From an uncultured Actinomycetes bacterium (lineage in GTDB: Bacteria; Actinomycetota; Coriobacteriia; Coriobacteriales; Atopobiaceae): a DNA stretch of 64,000 nucleotides. Below the pieces are notes generated by a model. That model was not told the origin of the DNA and searched no databases. It worked only from the letters and a program-made list of their open reading frames with translations. This document shows positions 1 through 6,710 of this stretch, in pieces (positions within the stretch are counted from its first letter, which is position 1; every line of letters starts with the position of its first letter). The stretch is taken from the NCBI GenBank assembly GCA_900314685.1, contig OMWE01000013.1:1-64000 (forward strand), in the 5' to 3' direction. The position numbers were made by a program, and so were the translations under genes.

Positions 1-1
1 C

Positions 2-64
2 CCGGGTCGCCCGGTGAAGGCGAGGAAGAAGGGCGTGAAGGGAGCGAAGAGCGTTGCTGCCTAG
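2..64 (+). CDS. C-terminal end of a gene cut by the left edge
   Basis: An open frame enters from the left edge and stops at TAG 62-64. The 20 visible residues are rich in Lys, Arg and Gly and end in SVAA. Lysine-rich tails occur on DNA-binding and surface proteins, but nothing here identifies a family. It could also be non-coding. Confidence 0.3.
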   Translation, partial: PGRPVKARKKGVKGAKSVAA

Positions 65-69
65 GCTAG

Positions 70-309
70 CCCCTTGTCACACAAACTACCGAAGCCTCGA
101 ATTTTACCTACGAGCTGGACGAGTCACACACCATCCACGCGCGGCACGTGAGGATAAACTGCCAGTGGGACGTGATGCTCGACCGCGGGCTGGACATATG
201 GCAGCGCTTCGATGCCGGCGACGCGTTCTGCGTGGAGGCGGGGATGCCGGAGTTTCGTCGCGTCAAGCAGTTCGAGGTCGTGTACAGACGGCTTCGTAAA
301 GATAGATAA
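70..309 (+). pseudogene. Start-less coding remnant (about 79 codons)
   Basis: This frame runs from a TAG at 67-69 to TAA 307-309. It reads like real protein (acidic/aromatic stretches such as LDIWQRFDAGDAFCVEAG and FEVVYRRLRKDR), but has no ATG, GTG or TTG until GTG 148, and no ribosome site there. The overlapping frame that does start with ATG (54-299) has the Arg/Ala/Gly composition of a shadow frame. I read this as the 3' remnant of a mobile-element gene whose 5' end was lost. Family not recognised. Confidence 0.35.
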
Positions 310-356
310 GAATACGACCTACCCACTCACCTAGCGAGTCGGTGGTTGCCATTTCC

Positions 357-395
357 CCTCCCCGCCGTCGTTAGGTGTTCCTGACGGCGGGGAGG
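357..395. terminator. GC-rich hairpin, 13-bp perfect stem
   Basis: Arms 357-369 and 383-395 pair perfectly around a 13-nt loop. No U-run follows on either strand, so termination is unproven. It lies between the remnant ending at 309 and the convergent gene ending at 513. Confidence 0.5.
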
Positions 396-439
396 GCGGC
401 CGCGGGAGGGCTTGGCTGCGGCCGTGGCGGGAGGAGATT

Positions 440-470
440 GGGGCCACTCGGGACTTCCCCGAGCGGCCCC
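440..470 (+). terminator. Hairpin followed by TTT
   Basis: Arms 440-452 and 458-470 form a 13-bp stem with one mismatch and a 5-nt loop. TTT follows on the plus strand and a T6 tract begins at 488. It is about 40 bases from the 3' end of the convergent gene at 513-902. Confidence 0.5.
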
Positions 471-512
471 TTTCCGACCGTGAGCGGTTTTTTATCGTCT
501 AGACGTCCTAGG

Positions 513-902
513 TCACATGCGCTCCGCCCACTGCCAGACCCCCACGAGGTGGCGCAGCTTCGCACGGCGCTCTCCCGTTATGGCGATGGATATGGCGTCG
601 TGGCGGATTGCGTCCACGTCGCCGTGGTCTGCGAGGTAGAGGAGGCACGCGCGGCGCATGGCGGCGACGTCCTCGTCCTCGAGGTCGAGCGTCGGCAGGG
701 CCTCGGAGCCCGGCTCCATGGTCGCCCTGACGGTTACGAGGACGGTCTCGCCGCCGTCCGTGGCCACGATGCGGTCGCCGTCGGCGTGGACGTCGCGCAG
801 GCCCCTCCCTTGCAGGTAGTCCGTGCAGAGCCCGAGTGCCGTCTGGCGGAGCTCCTCCTCGGTCATGGTCGTTGCGGCCTGGCTCTCGCTTGTGCTGGTC
901 AT
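513..902 (-). CDS. Small YraN/UPF0102-like protein, catalytic motif degenerate
   Basis: This encodes 129 residues. The start is ATG 902 because GGGAGGT sits 6 bases upstream; longer in-frame starts run into the structured leader. The layout resembles UPF0102 (YraN), a PD-(D/E)XK nuclease-fold family: an N-terminal helix with A-x-x-LCTDYLQGRG, a strand pair DGDRIVATDGGETVLVTVRAT, and a C-terminal part with RHDAISIAI and a final helix. YraN normally has E-V-K in the second strand; here it is VTV, so nuclease activity is doubtful. The gene lies between the excisionase/integrase genes and the remnants at the left edge, on the integrase strand, as element cargo. Family assignment is from pattern only. 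Confidence 0.5.
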   Translation of the reverse strand: MTSTSESQAATTMTEEELRQTALGLCTDYLQGRGLRDVHADGDRIVATDGGETVLVTVRATMEPGSEALPTLDLEDEDVAAMRRACLLYLADHGDVDAIRHDAISIAITGERRAKLRHLVGVWQWAERM

Positions 903-935
903 GGCTGACCTCCCTAGGACGTGGGGGCTCCCTTT

Positions 936-1080
936 GCCCCCGTTGGGGCCCAGGGAGCAAGCCACGGCGACGCGGGGGCCGCGCCCTTGCGGGCGTGGCG
1001 CTGCGGGCTCCGCGGTGGCGTGGCGCCAAGGGGCGGGAAGAGGTGCTTGCCCCCTGTGCTACCTTGGTCCCAACGGGGGC
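936..1080. repeat. Nested inverted repeats in the leader of the YraN-like gene
   Basis: Outer arms 936-947 and 1069-1080 are a perfect 12-bp inverted repeat. Inside them, 951-961 and 1045-1055 pair again over 11 positions with one mismatch, and the GC-rich centre holds further short complementarities. The element ends 34 bases upstream of the ATG at 902, so the minus-strand transcript would carry a folded leader of about 145 nt. No known riboswitch or ncRNA family was recognised. Confidence 0.5.
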
Positions 1081-1189
1081 CCGGAGGTCATGCCCTTGCC
1101 CTTTGCGTTTTCGACGGGGCGCGAGGACAGGGGACCCCTCACAGTCCCCGGCGCAGCGGCGTGTCGGAAACGCTGCTCTCTGAAGAGAA

Positions 1190-1225
1190 GCGGGGACGCG
1201 TGACCGATGCGTCACGCGTCCCCGC
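1190..1225 (-). terminator. Perfect 15-bp hairpin after the excisionase-like gene
   Basis: Arms 1190-1204 and 1211-1225 are perfectly complementary with a 6-nt loop. It lies about 70 bases past the stop of the gene at 1294-1524. The minus-strand continuation is pyrimidine-rich (CTTCTCTTC) rather than a clean U-run. Confidence 0.6.
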
Positions 1226-1293
1226 GGCGATTCTCCGATTGAAATATGGCTCTGCGCGATGGATTAGTCACACGTACGAGTTGTCGTTCACAT

Positions 1294-1524
1294 CTACGGA
1301 AGCCTACCCTTGTCGAGGAGCTCCTTCTGCACGGTCCTCCTGTTGACCCTGAGGAGCCCGCCAACACGGATGTGCGGGAGGGCATTGATCAGCTGGTAGC
1401 TCTTCGTCCTCCCGACGCCGAACACCTCTTGGATGTCCCTTGGCCCGAGCCATTCGGGCCTGTCGCAGAGCGGCGACGTGTCCGAAAGCGACCTCTCCGT
1501 GGGGCCCGTCGGCTTCCTGTCCAT
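1294..1524 (-). CDS. Excisionase-like helix-turn-helix protein
   Basis: This 76-residue protein starts at ATG 1524, behind GGAGGAGG 8 bases upstream. The frame is open to 1641, but the upstream part is low-complexity and has no comparable ribosome site. Residues 25-76 form a MerR/excisionase-type winged HTH: WLGPRDIQEVFGVGRTKSYQLI is the recognition unit, followed by the wing GGLLRVNRRTV. Such proteins bend att DNA and push tyrosine recombinases towards excision. It follows the integrase on the same strand, about 140 bases downstream, and is probably co-transcribed. A role as a plasmid or element repressor is also possible. Confidence 0.7.
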   Translation of the reverse strand: MDRKPTGPTERSLSDTSPLCDRPEWLGPRDIQEVFGVGRTKSYQLINALPHIRVGGLLRVNRRTVQKELLDKGRLP

Positions 1525-1665
1525 CTCGCGTACCTCCTCCTTCGAGATTCCGTGCCATGCCGAGACGTTACGTCGCATGCCGAAGTGTGCGGCCGTCGCC
1601 TCGGGGCGCTGCGTTTCCCGGGCTTCCCGTGCGTTCCCCACCAGAAAGGGGACACAACCGCCCGG

Positions 1666-2904
1666 CTACACGACGCGCAGCATCGTCTCGCTCCCTTCGT
1701 CCTGTCCGCTGCCGGGTCTTGCCGCCATCTGCTCGGCGATCGTCCTGGCGGCGGACCTCCTCGCGTGCGGGTCGGCGCTCGCGTAGGTGTTGAGCGTCAT
1801 CGCCGCGTTCGCGTGACCCATGAGCGAGCTCACCGTCTTGATGTCGGTGCCCGCGGCGACGAGGTAGGTGGCATAGGTGTGCCTGAGGTCGTGCAGCGTC
1901 ACCCTCCTCCCGGTGGTGCCCACCAGATCGAGCATCTTCGCGATGGAGGCGAACTCCTTCGTGAGGCGGTCGGGGTAGTAGAACGCTCCACTGGAGTCGC
2001 CCAGGACGTAGAGGTCCTCTATTGCCTCTGGCCCTCCGCCCAGCAGCGTGACGAGGCGACGCCTGCGCCTCGCGAGCCTCGACGCCAGGTCCGGCTCGAG
2101 CGGGACCTCGCGTCGGCTCGTTGGCGTCTTGGGCTCCTTCACCACAGCCTTGCCCTCGCACTGGCAGACTGCGACCCTCACCCGCAGGACGCCGCGATCG
2201 AGGTCGACGTCCCTCCACCTGAGGCCGCACATCTCCTCCCTGCGCAACCCGCAGGCGAGCCCCAGCCTTATCGCGAGCGTCACCTCGGTGTCCTGCATGG
2301 AGTCGAGTGCGAGTAGCAGCCTCTCACGCCCGTCAGTGTCGAGTGCGTTTGGCTCCCTCGCCTCGCGCTTCGGCGGCTTGATCCGCCTCGTGAAGGGGCT
2401 CCGCTCGATGATCCCGCTGTCCGCCGCGTACTGGAGCGCCTGCTTGAGGAAGCGATGTGCTTTGGCGACCGTGTTGTTGCAGAGCCCATCTTCCAGGAGC
2501 GCCGCCTGCATCTGGAGGATGGTGTCCCCGGTGATCTCGTCTATCCGCATGGCGCTCAGGTAGCGCGAGACGTGCTTCGCACAGTGGCGGTAGTTCGCAG
2601 CGGTGGTCTGGGCGATGCCCGCCCCGCTCTCGAGCGAGCGGATGTAGCGCTCGAGAAAGGTGGGCACGAACATGTCCTCCCTCGTGATGCCTAGGGGGAG
2701 CTCCTGCCTGCGCACCTCGTCGTCGAGCTCCTTTCGTATCTCGTCTGCCCTCCTCCTCGCGGCGCGCTTCCCCGACGCTCGGAAGCTGCGGGTGGTCTGG
2801 TGCCTCTTGCCGTCTTCCGTGCGGGAGTATCGGCACTTCCAGCGGCCGTTGCCGAGGTCTATCAGCGACCCTTCGGACCAGATGTCTTCTTTTACCTGGT
2901 ACAT
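1666..2904 (-). CDS. int: Tyrosine recombinase (integrase, Tn916-like)
   Basis: This encodes 412 residues from ATG 2904, chosen because GGAGG lies 6 bases upstream; an ATG at 2982 has no ribosome site. Residues 15-60 look like the three-stranded AP2-type arm-binding domain (GRWKCRYSRTEDGKR). Residues 75-170 are the core-binding SAM-like domain, and 185-390 the catalytic domain. The full active site is visible: Arg221 (GLRREEM), the beta-hairpin lysines near 257-259, His338-x-x-Arg341 (HDLRH), His364 (LMGHA) and Tyr374 (LNTYA). It should therefore be active, catalysing strand exchange between attP and attB. Its start faces the attachment site at 3171, with repeated arm-type sites between. Confidence 0.92.
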   Translation of the reverse strand: MYQVKEDIWSEGSLIDLGNGRWKCRYSRTEDGKRHQTTRSFRASGKRAARRRADEIRKELDDEVRRQELPLGITREDMFVPTFLERYIRSLESGAGIAQTTAANYRHCAKHVSRYLSAMRIDEITGDTILQMQAALLEDGLCNNTVAKAHRFLKQALQYAADSGIIERSPFTRRIKPPKREAREPNALDTDGRERLLLALDSMQDTEVTLAIRLGLACGLRREEMCGLRWRDVDLDRGVLRVRVAVCQCEGKAVVKEPKTPTSRREVPLEPDLASRLARRRRRLVTLLGGGPEAIEDLYVLGDSSGAFYYPDRLTKEFASIAKMLDLVGTTGRRVTLHDLRHTYATYLVAAGTDIKTVSSLMGHANAAMTLNTYASADPHARRSAARTIAEQMAARPGSGQDEGSETMLRVV

Positions 2905-3010
2905 CCCCTGCCTCCATGCCACGCTGCTGCGGGCGCCCCCGTCGGCTCCCCGGCGTTCGGAACCTGCAAGTGGAGGGGCCATGTATGCGAAAAGCTACCC
3001 TCCGCCCCGA

Positions 3011-3052
3011 GTGCACGCGGGTGCACGCGAAGAGTGCACGCGGAGTGCACGC
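3011..3052. repeat. Four direct copies of GTGCACGC(G): candidate integrase arm sites
   Basis: Copies lie at 3011-3019, 3021-3029, 3034-3042 and 3045-3052. They sit between the integrase start (2904) and the att core (3171), where Tn916-family integrases place the direct repeats bound by their N-terminal arm-binding domain. Function is inferred from position. Confidence 0.55.
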
Positions 3053-3170
3053 AACCCGGTTAAGCTCGACACGAAATGATACTGGGTGGACGGTCATCTG
3101 GCCTGTCTACCAGCCCTTTTGGCACGATTTGGCATGAATGAGCACGATGCGGATACCCCATATAAGCGTT

Positions 3171-3215
3171 CTGACACGGAAGAGGTCAGAAGTTCAAATC
3201 TTCTAACGCCCACCA
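3171..3215 (+). other. Attachment site: 3' half of a tRNA-Val(GAC)-like gene
   Basis: From 3171 the sequence reads as the 3' half of a tRNA: anticodon loop CTGACAC (U33 then GAC, 3171-3177), stem strand GGAAG, variable loop AGGTC, a 5-bp T-arm with loop TTCAAAT, acceptor strand AACGCCC, then A-CCA ending at 3215. The 5' anticodon-stem strand before it (GCGTT) does not pair with GGAAG, and no GGGCGTT acceptor strand lies upstream, so homology begins inside the anticodon loop. Crossover in the anticodon loop is typical of tyrosine recombinases. The last 12 bases are duplicated at once (3204-3215 and 3216-3227). The intact tRNA should lie at the far, left end of the element, outside the window. 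Confidence 0.7.
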
Positions 3216-3237
3216 TAACGCCCACCATGAAACTGCA

Positions 3238-3266
3238 GGTCATCGCGTTATGCGGTGGCCTTTTTT
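3238..3266 (+). terminator. tRNA terminator retained beside the att site
   Basis: A 9-bp stem (3238-3246 with 3252-3260, two G-U pairs) with a 5-nt loop is followed by T6 at 3261-3266. This is the intrinsic terminator of the original tRNA gene, left on the chromosomal side of the integration. Confidence 0.75.
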
Positions 3267-3463
3267 CGTGGGAGGCCGCCAAAAGGCCGCCAACGGGCCG
3301 CCAAATTTTTCAACTGTTTTGTGAAATTCAGTGATTTGGGGCGAATCGGCGAACGGTAGCTTGCAAGTTCGCCCCACGCACATTCCTGAGGGTCTCATAT
3401 ATTTTGATGTTATTTTACTTAATGGGTAAAATAACGTGGAAACGTTGTTTGAGGAGTGCGGCA

Positions 3464-4468
3464 ATGCAACTGTCAAAGACCATATTCGGCATCCCACTGG
3501 CCACCGCCGAGGAACCCGCGTCCTCGGGGCTGCCCCGGATATTCACCGAGGAGTTCCGTTTCCTCCGCGCGAGCCTCGCGGGAGCGGGCGGCCCGGAGTT
3601 CGACATCGTCGCCTCCGACCGACGCATCGACGTGAAGAAGGCGGCCGCCGCGGCAGAGACCGTGTCCTCGATCACGGGCCTGGACGCCGTCGTGTGCAGC
3701 CCCGCGCTCGACTGGTGGCAGATGCGCGTCCTTGCGGAAAGGGGCGTCCCCTTCATCAGGGACGAGCGCAACCTCTGGATGCCGTTTCTCGGGGCGTCGG
3801 TCAAGATGGACGTTTCCGCCACGGCGCCGCGCCAACTTTCCCCACAGGCCCAGCGGGTCTTCACCAACCTCCTCTGCGGCGCATGGGACGGCAAGGATGC
3901 GGGCGAGGTGGCAACCCTGGCCGGCAAGAGCCCGGCGAGCGTCTCGAAGTACCTGGCCGAGCTTTCCGCCGTCTGCCCGCAGCTCATCGAGAGGCTCGGG
4001 CGCAGGAGGCTGCTCACCTCCGCGGGCATCGGCAAAGACGAACTCCTGGAGAGGTTCGACGGCTACCTCTCCTCCCCCGTCGCCAGGTCGTTCCCTGCGA
4101 GGGTCACCGGAGATGCCGCCGCCCTCGGGAAGGCCGGCTTCCTCATGTCCGGCGAGCCCGCCCTCCAGCTGAAGACCGACCTTGCCTACGACGGCAGCCT
4201 AAAAGTGATCGCTGCGACGAACAGTTTGGTCGATGAGGCGATGCGGGCAGGTATCATGGAGAGGACAGAGTCGCCATGGGATGCCGACGCGACTGTCCAA
4301 GTACTCGCGTACGGCGTGGATTTCCCTGACAATCGCTTCAAAGGCCAGGTCGGACTCCCCCTCGTCGACGACCTCACCCTCTATCTCGCGATGCGCCGGG
4401 CGGCGGGCGACGACCCGCGCCTTGCCGACGCCATTGAGCAGGTTAGGAGCAGCGCATGCCACTCGTAG
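3464..4468 (+). CDS. AbiEi-type antitoxin/transcriptional regulator-like protein
   Basis: This encodes 334 residues from ATG 3464, with GAGGAG 7 bases upstream; the in-frame ATGs at 3404-3424 lack a ribosome site. Around residues 125-185 there is a winged-HTH-like stretch (TLAGKSPASVSKYLAELS). The C-terminal half ends in a conserved-looking VDDLTLYLAMRRAAGDDPR. It overlaps the start of a nucleotidyltransferase-fold gene by 13 bases, the arrangement of type IV AbiEi/AbiEii systems, in which the first gene represses the operon and antagonises the second. The assignment comes from this pairing and the HTH-like segment. Sequence identity to characterised AbiEi cannot be judged here. It begins just beyond the attachment site. 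Confidence 0.6.
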   Translation: MQLSKTIFGIPLATAEEPASSGLPRIFTEEFRFLRASLAGAGGPEFDIVASDRRIDVKKAAAAAETVSSITGLDAVVCSPALDWWQMRVLAERGVPFIRDERNLWMPFLGASVKMDVSATAPRQLSPQAQRVFTNLLCGAWDGKDAGEVATLAGKSPASVSKYLAELSAVCPQLIERLGRRRLLTSAGIGKDELLERFDGYLSSPVARSFPARVTGDAAALGKAGFLMSGEPALQLKTDLAYDGSLKVIAATNSLVDEAMRAGIMERTESPWDADATVQVLAYGVDFPDNRFKGQVGLPLVDDLTLYLAMRRAAGDDPRLADAIEQVRSSACHS

Positions 4469-5223
4469 CGGGCCTCCGGGCCTTCCGTGACGCACTCACC
4501 GGGTTCGAGGACTGCTACGCCCTCATCGGGGGCGGCGCATGCAGCCTGCTCTTCGACGCCGCGGGAACGGACTTCCGCCTGACACGCGACCTCGACGTCG
4601 TCATCCTCGCCGGGAGCGGTCGAGACGATTTCGCTCGCGCCTTCTGGGCCTTCGTGCGCAACAACGGCTACAAGACGGGCGGAAGGAACGACGAGAAGGT
4701 CCGCTACTACCGGTTCACGCTTCCCGAAAGCGGCATCGGTACGGGCCTTCCGGAGATGGTCGAGCTCTTCGCGCGCCACCCGGACTTTGATCTGGCGAGG
4801 GAGGGCGTCGAGGTGGCGCCGATGCCCTTCGACGAGGGGGTGTCAAGCCTTTCGGCAATCATCCTCGACGACGGCTACTACGACCTCATCCGCTCCGGGG
4901 TGACCATGGTCGAGGGCGTCCCCGTAGTCGACGCCCTGCATATCATCCCGCTGAAAATGCGCGCCCATATCGACCTCAATGACCGTCACGACCATGGCGA
5001 GCACGTCAACGATAAGGACCTTCGCAAGCATCGCAGGGACGTGCTGGAACTTGCGAGCCTGCTCGCCGATAGGGACAGGCTGCCCCTGGCCGGTACCATG
5101 CGCGCGGATGCCGAGAGGTTCCTGAGCGACGCCGCGGCTTTCGCCGAGCGCACGACCAACCGCAAGGAACGTGACCGTCGCACGGACACCGTAGAATTCC
5201 TGCGTATGGTCTATCTGGTCTGA
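4456..5223 (+). CDS. Nucleotidyltransferase-fold protein (AbiEii-like toxin partner)
   Basis: This encodes 255 residues from ATG 4456, with AGGAG upstream inside the previous gene. Residues 22-52 carry the minimal nucleotidyltransferase signature: a GGG turn (LIGGGACSLLFDAAG) followed by TRDLDVVI, giving the metal-binding D-x-D. The middle has the basic helix HIIPLKMRAHIDL, common in AbiEii/DUF1814-like proteins. It is translationally coupled to the regulator before it. In AbiE systems the transferase is bacteriostatic and restrained by the first gene, and the pair can abort phage infection. A resistance-type nucleotidyltransferase is a less likely alternative. Confidence 0.65.
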   Translation: MPLVAGLRAFRDALTGFEDCYALIGGGACSLLFDAAGTDFRLTRDLDVVILAGSGRDDFARAFWAFVRNNGYKTGGRNDEKVRYYRFTLPESGIGTGLPEMVELFARHPDFDLAREGVEVAPMPFDEGVSSLSAIILDDGYYDLIRSGVTMVEGVPVVDALHIIPLKMRAHIDLNDRHDHGEHVNDKDLRKHRRDVLELASLLADRDRLPLAGTMRADAERFLSDAAAFAERTTNRKERDRRTDTVEFLRMVYLV

Positions 5224-5282
5224 TGAGCGTCTCTGCCTACCAGTAATTGTTTGATCGGCCGATAAGGGAATCGGGACTTCCT

Positions 5283-5528
5283 ATGCTGATTGACGTCACG
5301 AGTGTCCAACCGCTGCCCGACTATAAGCTCGGTCTGCTTTTCGAGGATGGGAAGCGCGGAATTTTCGATGTCGCTCCCCTACTGAATCAGGGAGTTTTCC
5401 AGAAACTGAGGGACGTCGACACCTTCAACCAGGCTCGCGTCGAATTCGGCACCGTCACATGGCCCGGCAACGTGGACATCGCACCGGAGACCCTATACGA
5501 CGGCTGCAAGGATGTGTCGGAAGATTAA
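5283..5528 (+). CDS. DUF2442 domain protein
   Basis: This 81-residue protein begins at ATG 5283; an ATG at 5247 would add 12 unrelated residues. It matches the DUF2442 pattern throughout: VTSVQPLPDYKLGLLFEDG, then FDVAPLLNQGVFQKL, and the end motif TWPGNVDIAPETLYDG. DUF2442 proteins are small, often sit beside DUF4160 genes, and have been suggested as antitoxin-like, but their biochemistry is unknown. No DUF4160 partner is visible; the 59 bases upstream hold no gene. It may belong with the toxin-antitoxin-like pair before it. Confidence 0.8.
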   Translation: MLIDVTSVQPLPDYKLGLLFEDGKRGIFDVAPLLNQGVFQKLRDVDTFNQARVEFGTVTWPGNVDIAPETLYDGCKDVSED

Positions 5529-5636
5529 CCGACGACCTTTCTCCCATAGAGGCTAATTCCACCAACCAGCTCATCACAAATTTGCGGATAATAAGAGCCG
5601 AATGAAAGCAGTAGCGGGGCCTGCACCGGAGGAAAA

Positions 5637-6710
5637 ATGGATGACCAGACTACCGACAAGAGAAAGCCGGTCATGCCCGATCCCATGCTCGATGACCGAG
5701 AGTACGAGGAGCTTGACGACCTCACTAAGCGCTACGAGAAACTCACGACCCCTGGACCCATCATGCGCGCTGGCAAGAAGGTCGTGGACATCGTTCCCAC
5801 AGAGGTGAAAGACGCTTTTGCACAGATTGGGAACACGGTATCTGAACAGCAAATTTACGAGCAGGCGCTCGGGCTCTTAGGCAGCGGGTTCAAAGTACTT
5901 GAGGAGCAGGCTGCGCGCGTAACTGTGAGCGAGGAAAGCGTCATCAAGGGCGTCAACGCGACTTCGAAGGCTGCCGACATCGAGAGCTTGGAAGAGGTGT
6001 GCCGAATTCGTGCCTACGATGTATCGAAGGCGGCGAGCAAAAGCAACCTGCAGCACATCGTTGCCGCGCTAGTGGAGGGCGGCGGCACGGGCGTCGCGGG
6101 CTTTGCGGGCATTCCTTTCAACCTTGTGCTTAGCACATTTATCTACTATCGCGCCGTTCAGTCTATTGCCATGTCATACGGCTACGACGTGAAAGGCGAC
6201 CCCGCCGAGCTCGTGATTGCCAGCGATGTGTTCGCGAATGCGTTGAGCCCTGCCAGCAAAGGTGGCAACGGCATCTCCAACAACGTGGCGAAGTTCATGG
6301 CGATAAGCGCCACGGAGGGCGTAAGGCAGACCGCAAAGAAGACATGGACGGCCATGATCGAGCGCGGCGGCCCTGCTCTGCTGCTCGCCCAGATGAGGGC
6401 GCTGGCGAACGCCGCCGCTAGGAAGGCGCTCGAAAACGCAGGAAAGAAGGGCCTGGAAAACAGCGTCTTCAGGGAGATATTCGAGCAAGTCGGACGACGC
6501 CTCACCCTTAAGGCAATACAGCGTGCCGCACCAGTCGTGTCAGCGGGTATCGGTGCACTAGTAGACACCGCGCAGATGAATACCGTGCTGCAATACGCGG
6601 ACATCTTCTACCACAAGCGGTTCCTAATCGAAAAAGAGGAGCGCGTAAATCGTCTCTTCGGAATCGAGGTAGAGCCAAAGTATCTCGACGTAACAGTCAG
6701 AGAAGATTAG
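5637..6710 (+). CDS. EcsC family protein
   Basis: This encodes 357 residues from ATG 5637 with GGAGGAAAA immediately upstream. The central part (residues 140-185) has the EcsC hallmark of a glycine-rich hydrophobic segment, GGGTGVAGFAGIPFNLVLS, followed by YRAVQSIAMSYGYD. Several further hydrophobic or amphipathic helices follow (GGPALLLAQMRALANAAA; SAGIGALVDTAQMN). EcsC-family proteins are membrane-associated and of uncertain biochemical role; some are found beside stress or defence genes. Its stop overlaps the convergent MmeI-like gene by 4 bases. It may be defence cargo, but that is only context. Confidence 0.75.
   Translation: MDDQTTDKRKPVMPDPMLDDREYEELDDLTKRYEKLTTPGPIMRAGKKVVDIVPTEVKDAFAQIGNTVSEQQIYEQALGLLGSGFKVLEEQAARVTVSEESVIKGVNATSKAADIESLEEVCRIRAYDVSKAASKSNLQHIVAALVEGGGTGVAGFAGIPFNLVLSTFIYYRAVQSIAMSYGYDVKGDPAELVIASDVFANALSPASKGGNGISNNVAKFMAISATEGVRQTAKKTWTAMIERGGPALLLAQMRALANAAARKALENAGKKGLENSVFREIFEQVGRRLTLKAIQRAAPVVSAGIGALVDTAQMNTVLQYADIFYHKRFLIEKEERVNRLFGIEVEPKYLDVTVRED

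Noticed and set aside
54..299. 81-residue protein near the left edge
   Set aside because: It has an ATG, but its Arg/Ala/Gly composition marks a shadow. The overlapping start-less frame 70-309 is far more protein-like.
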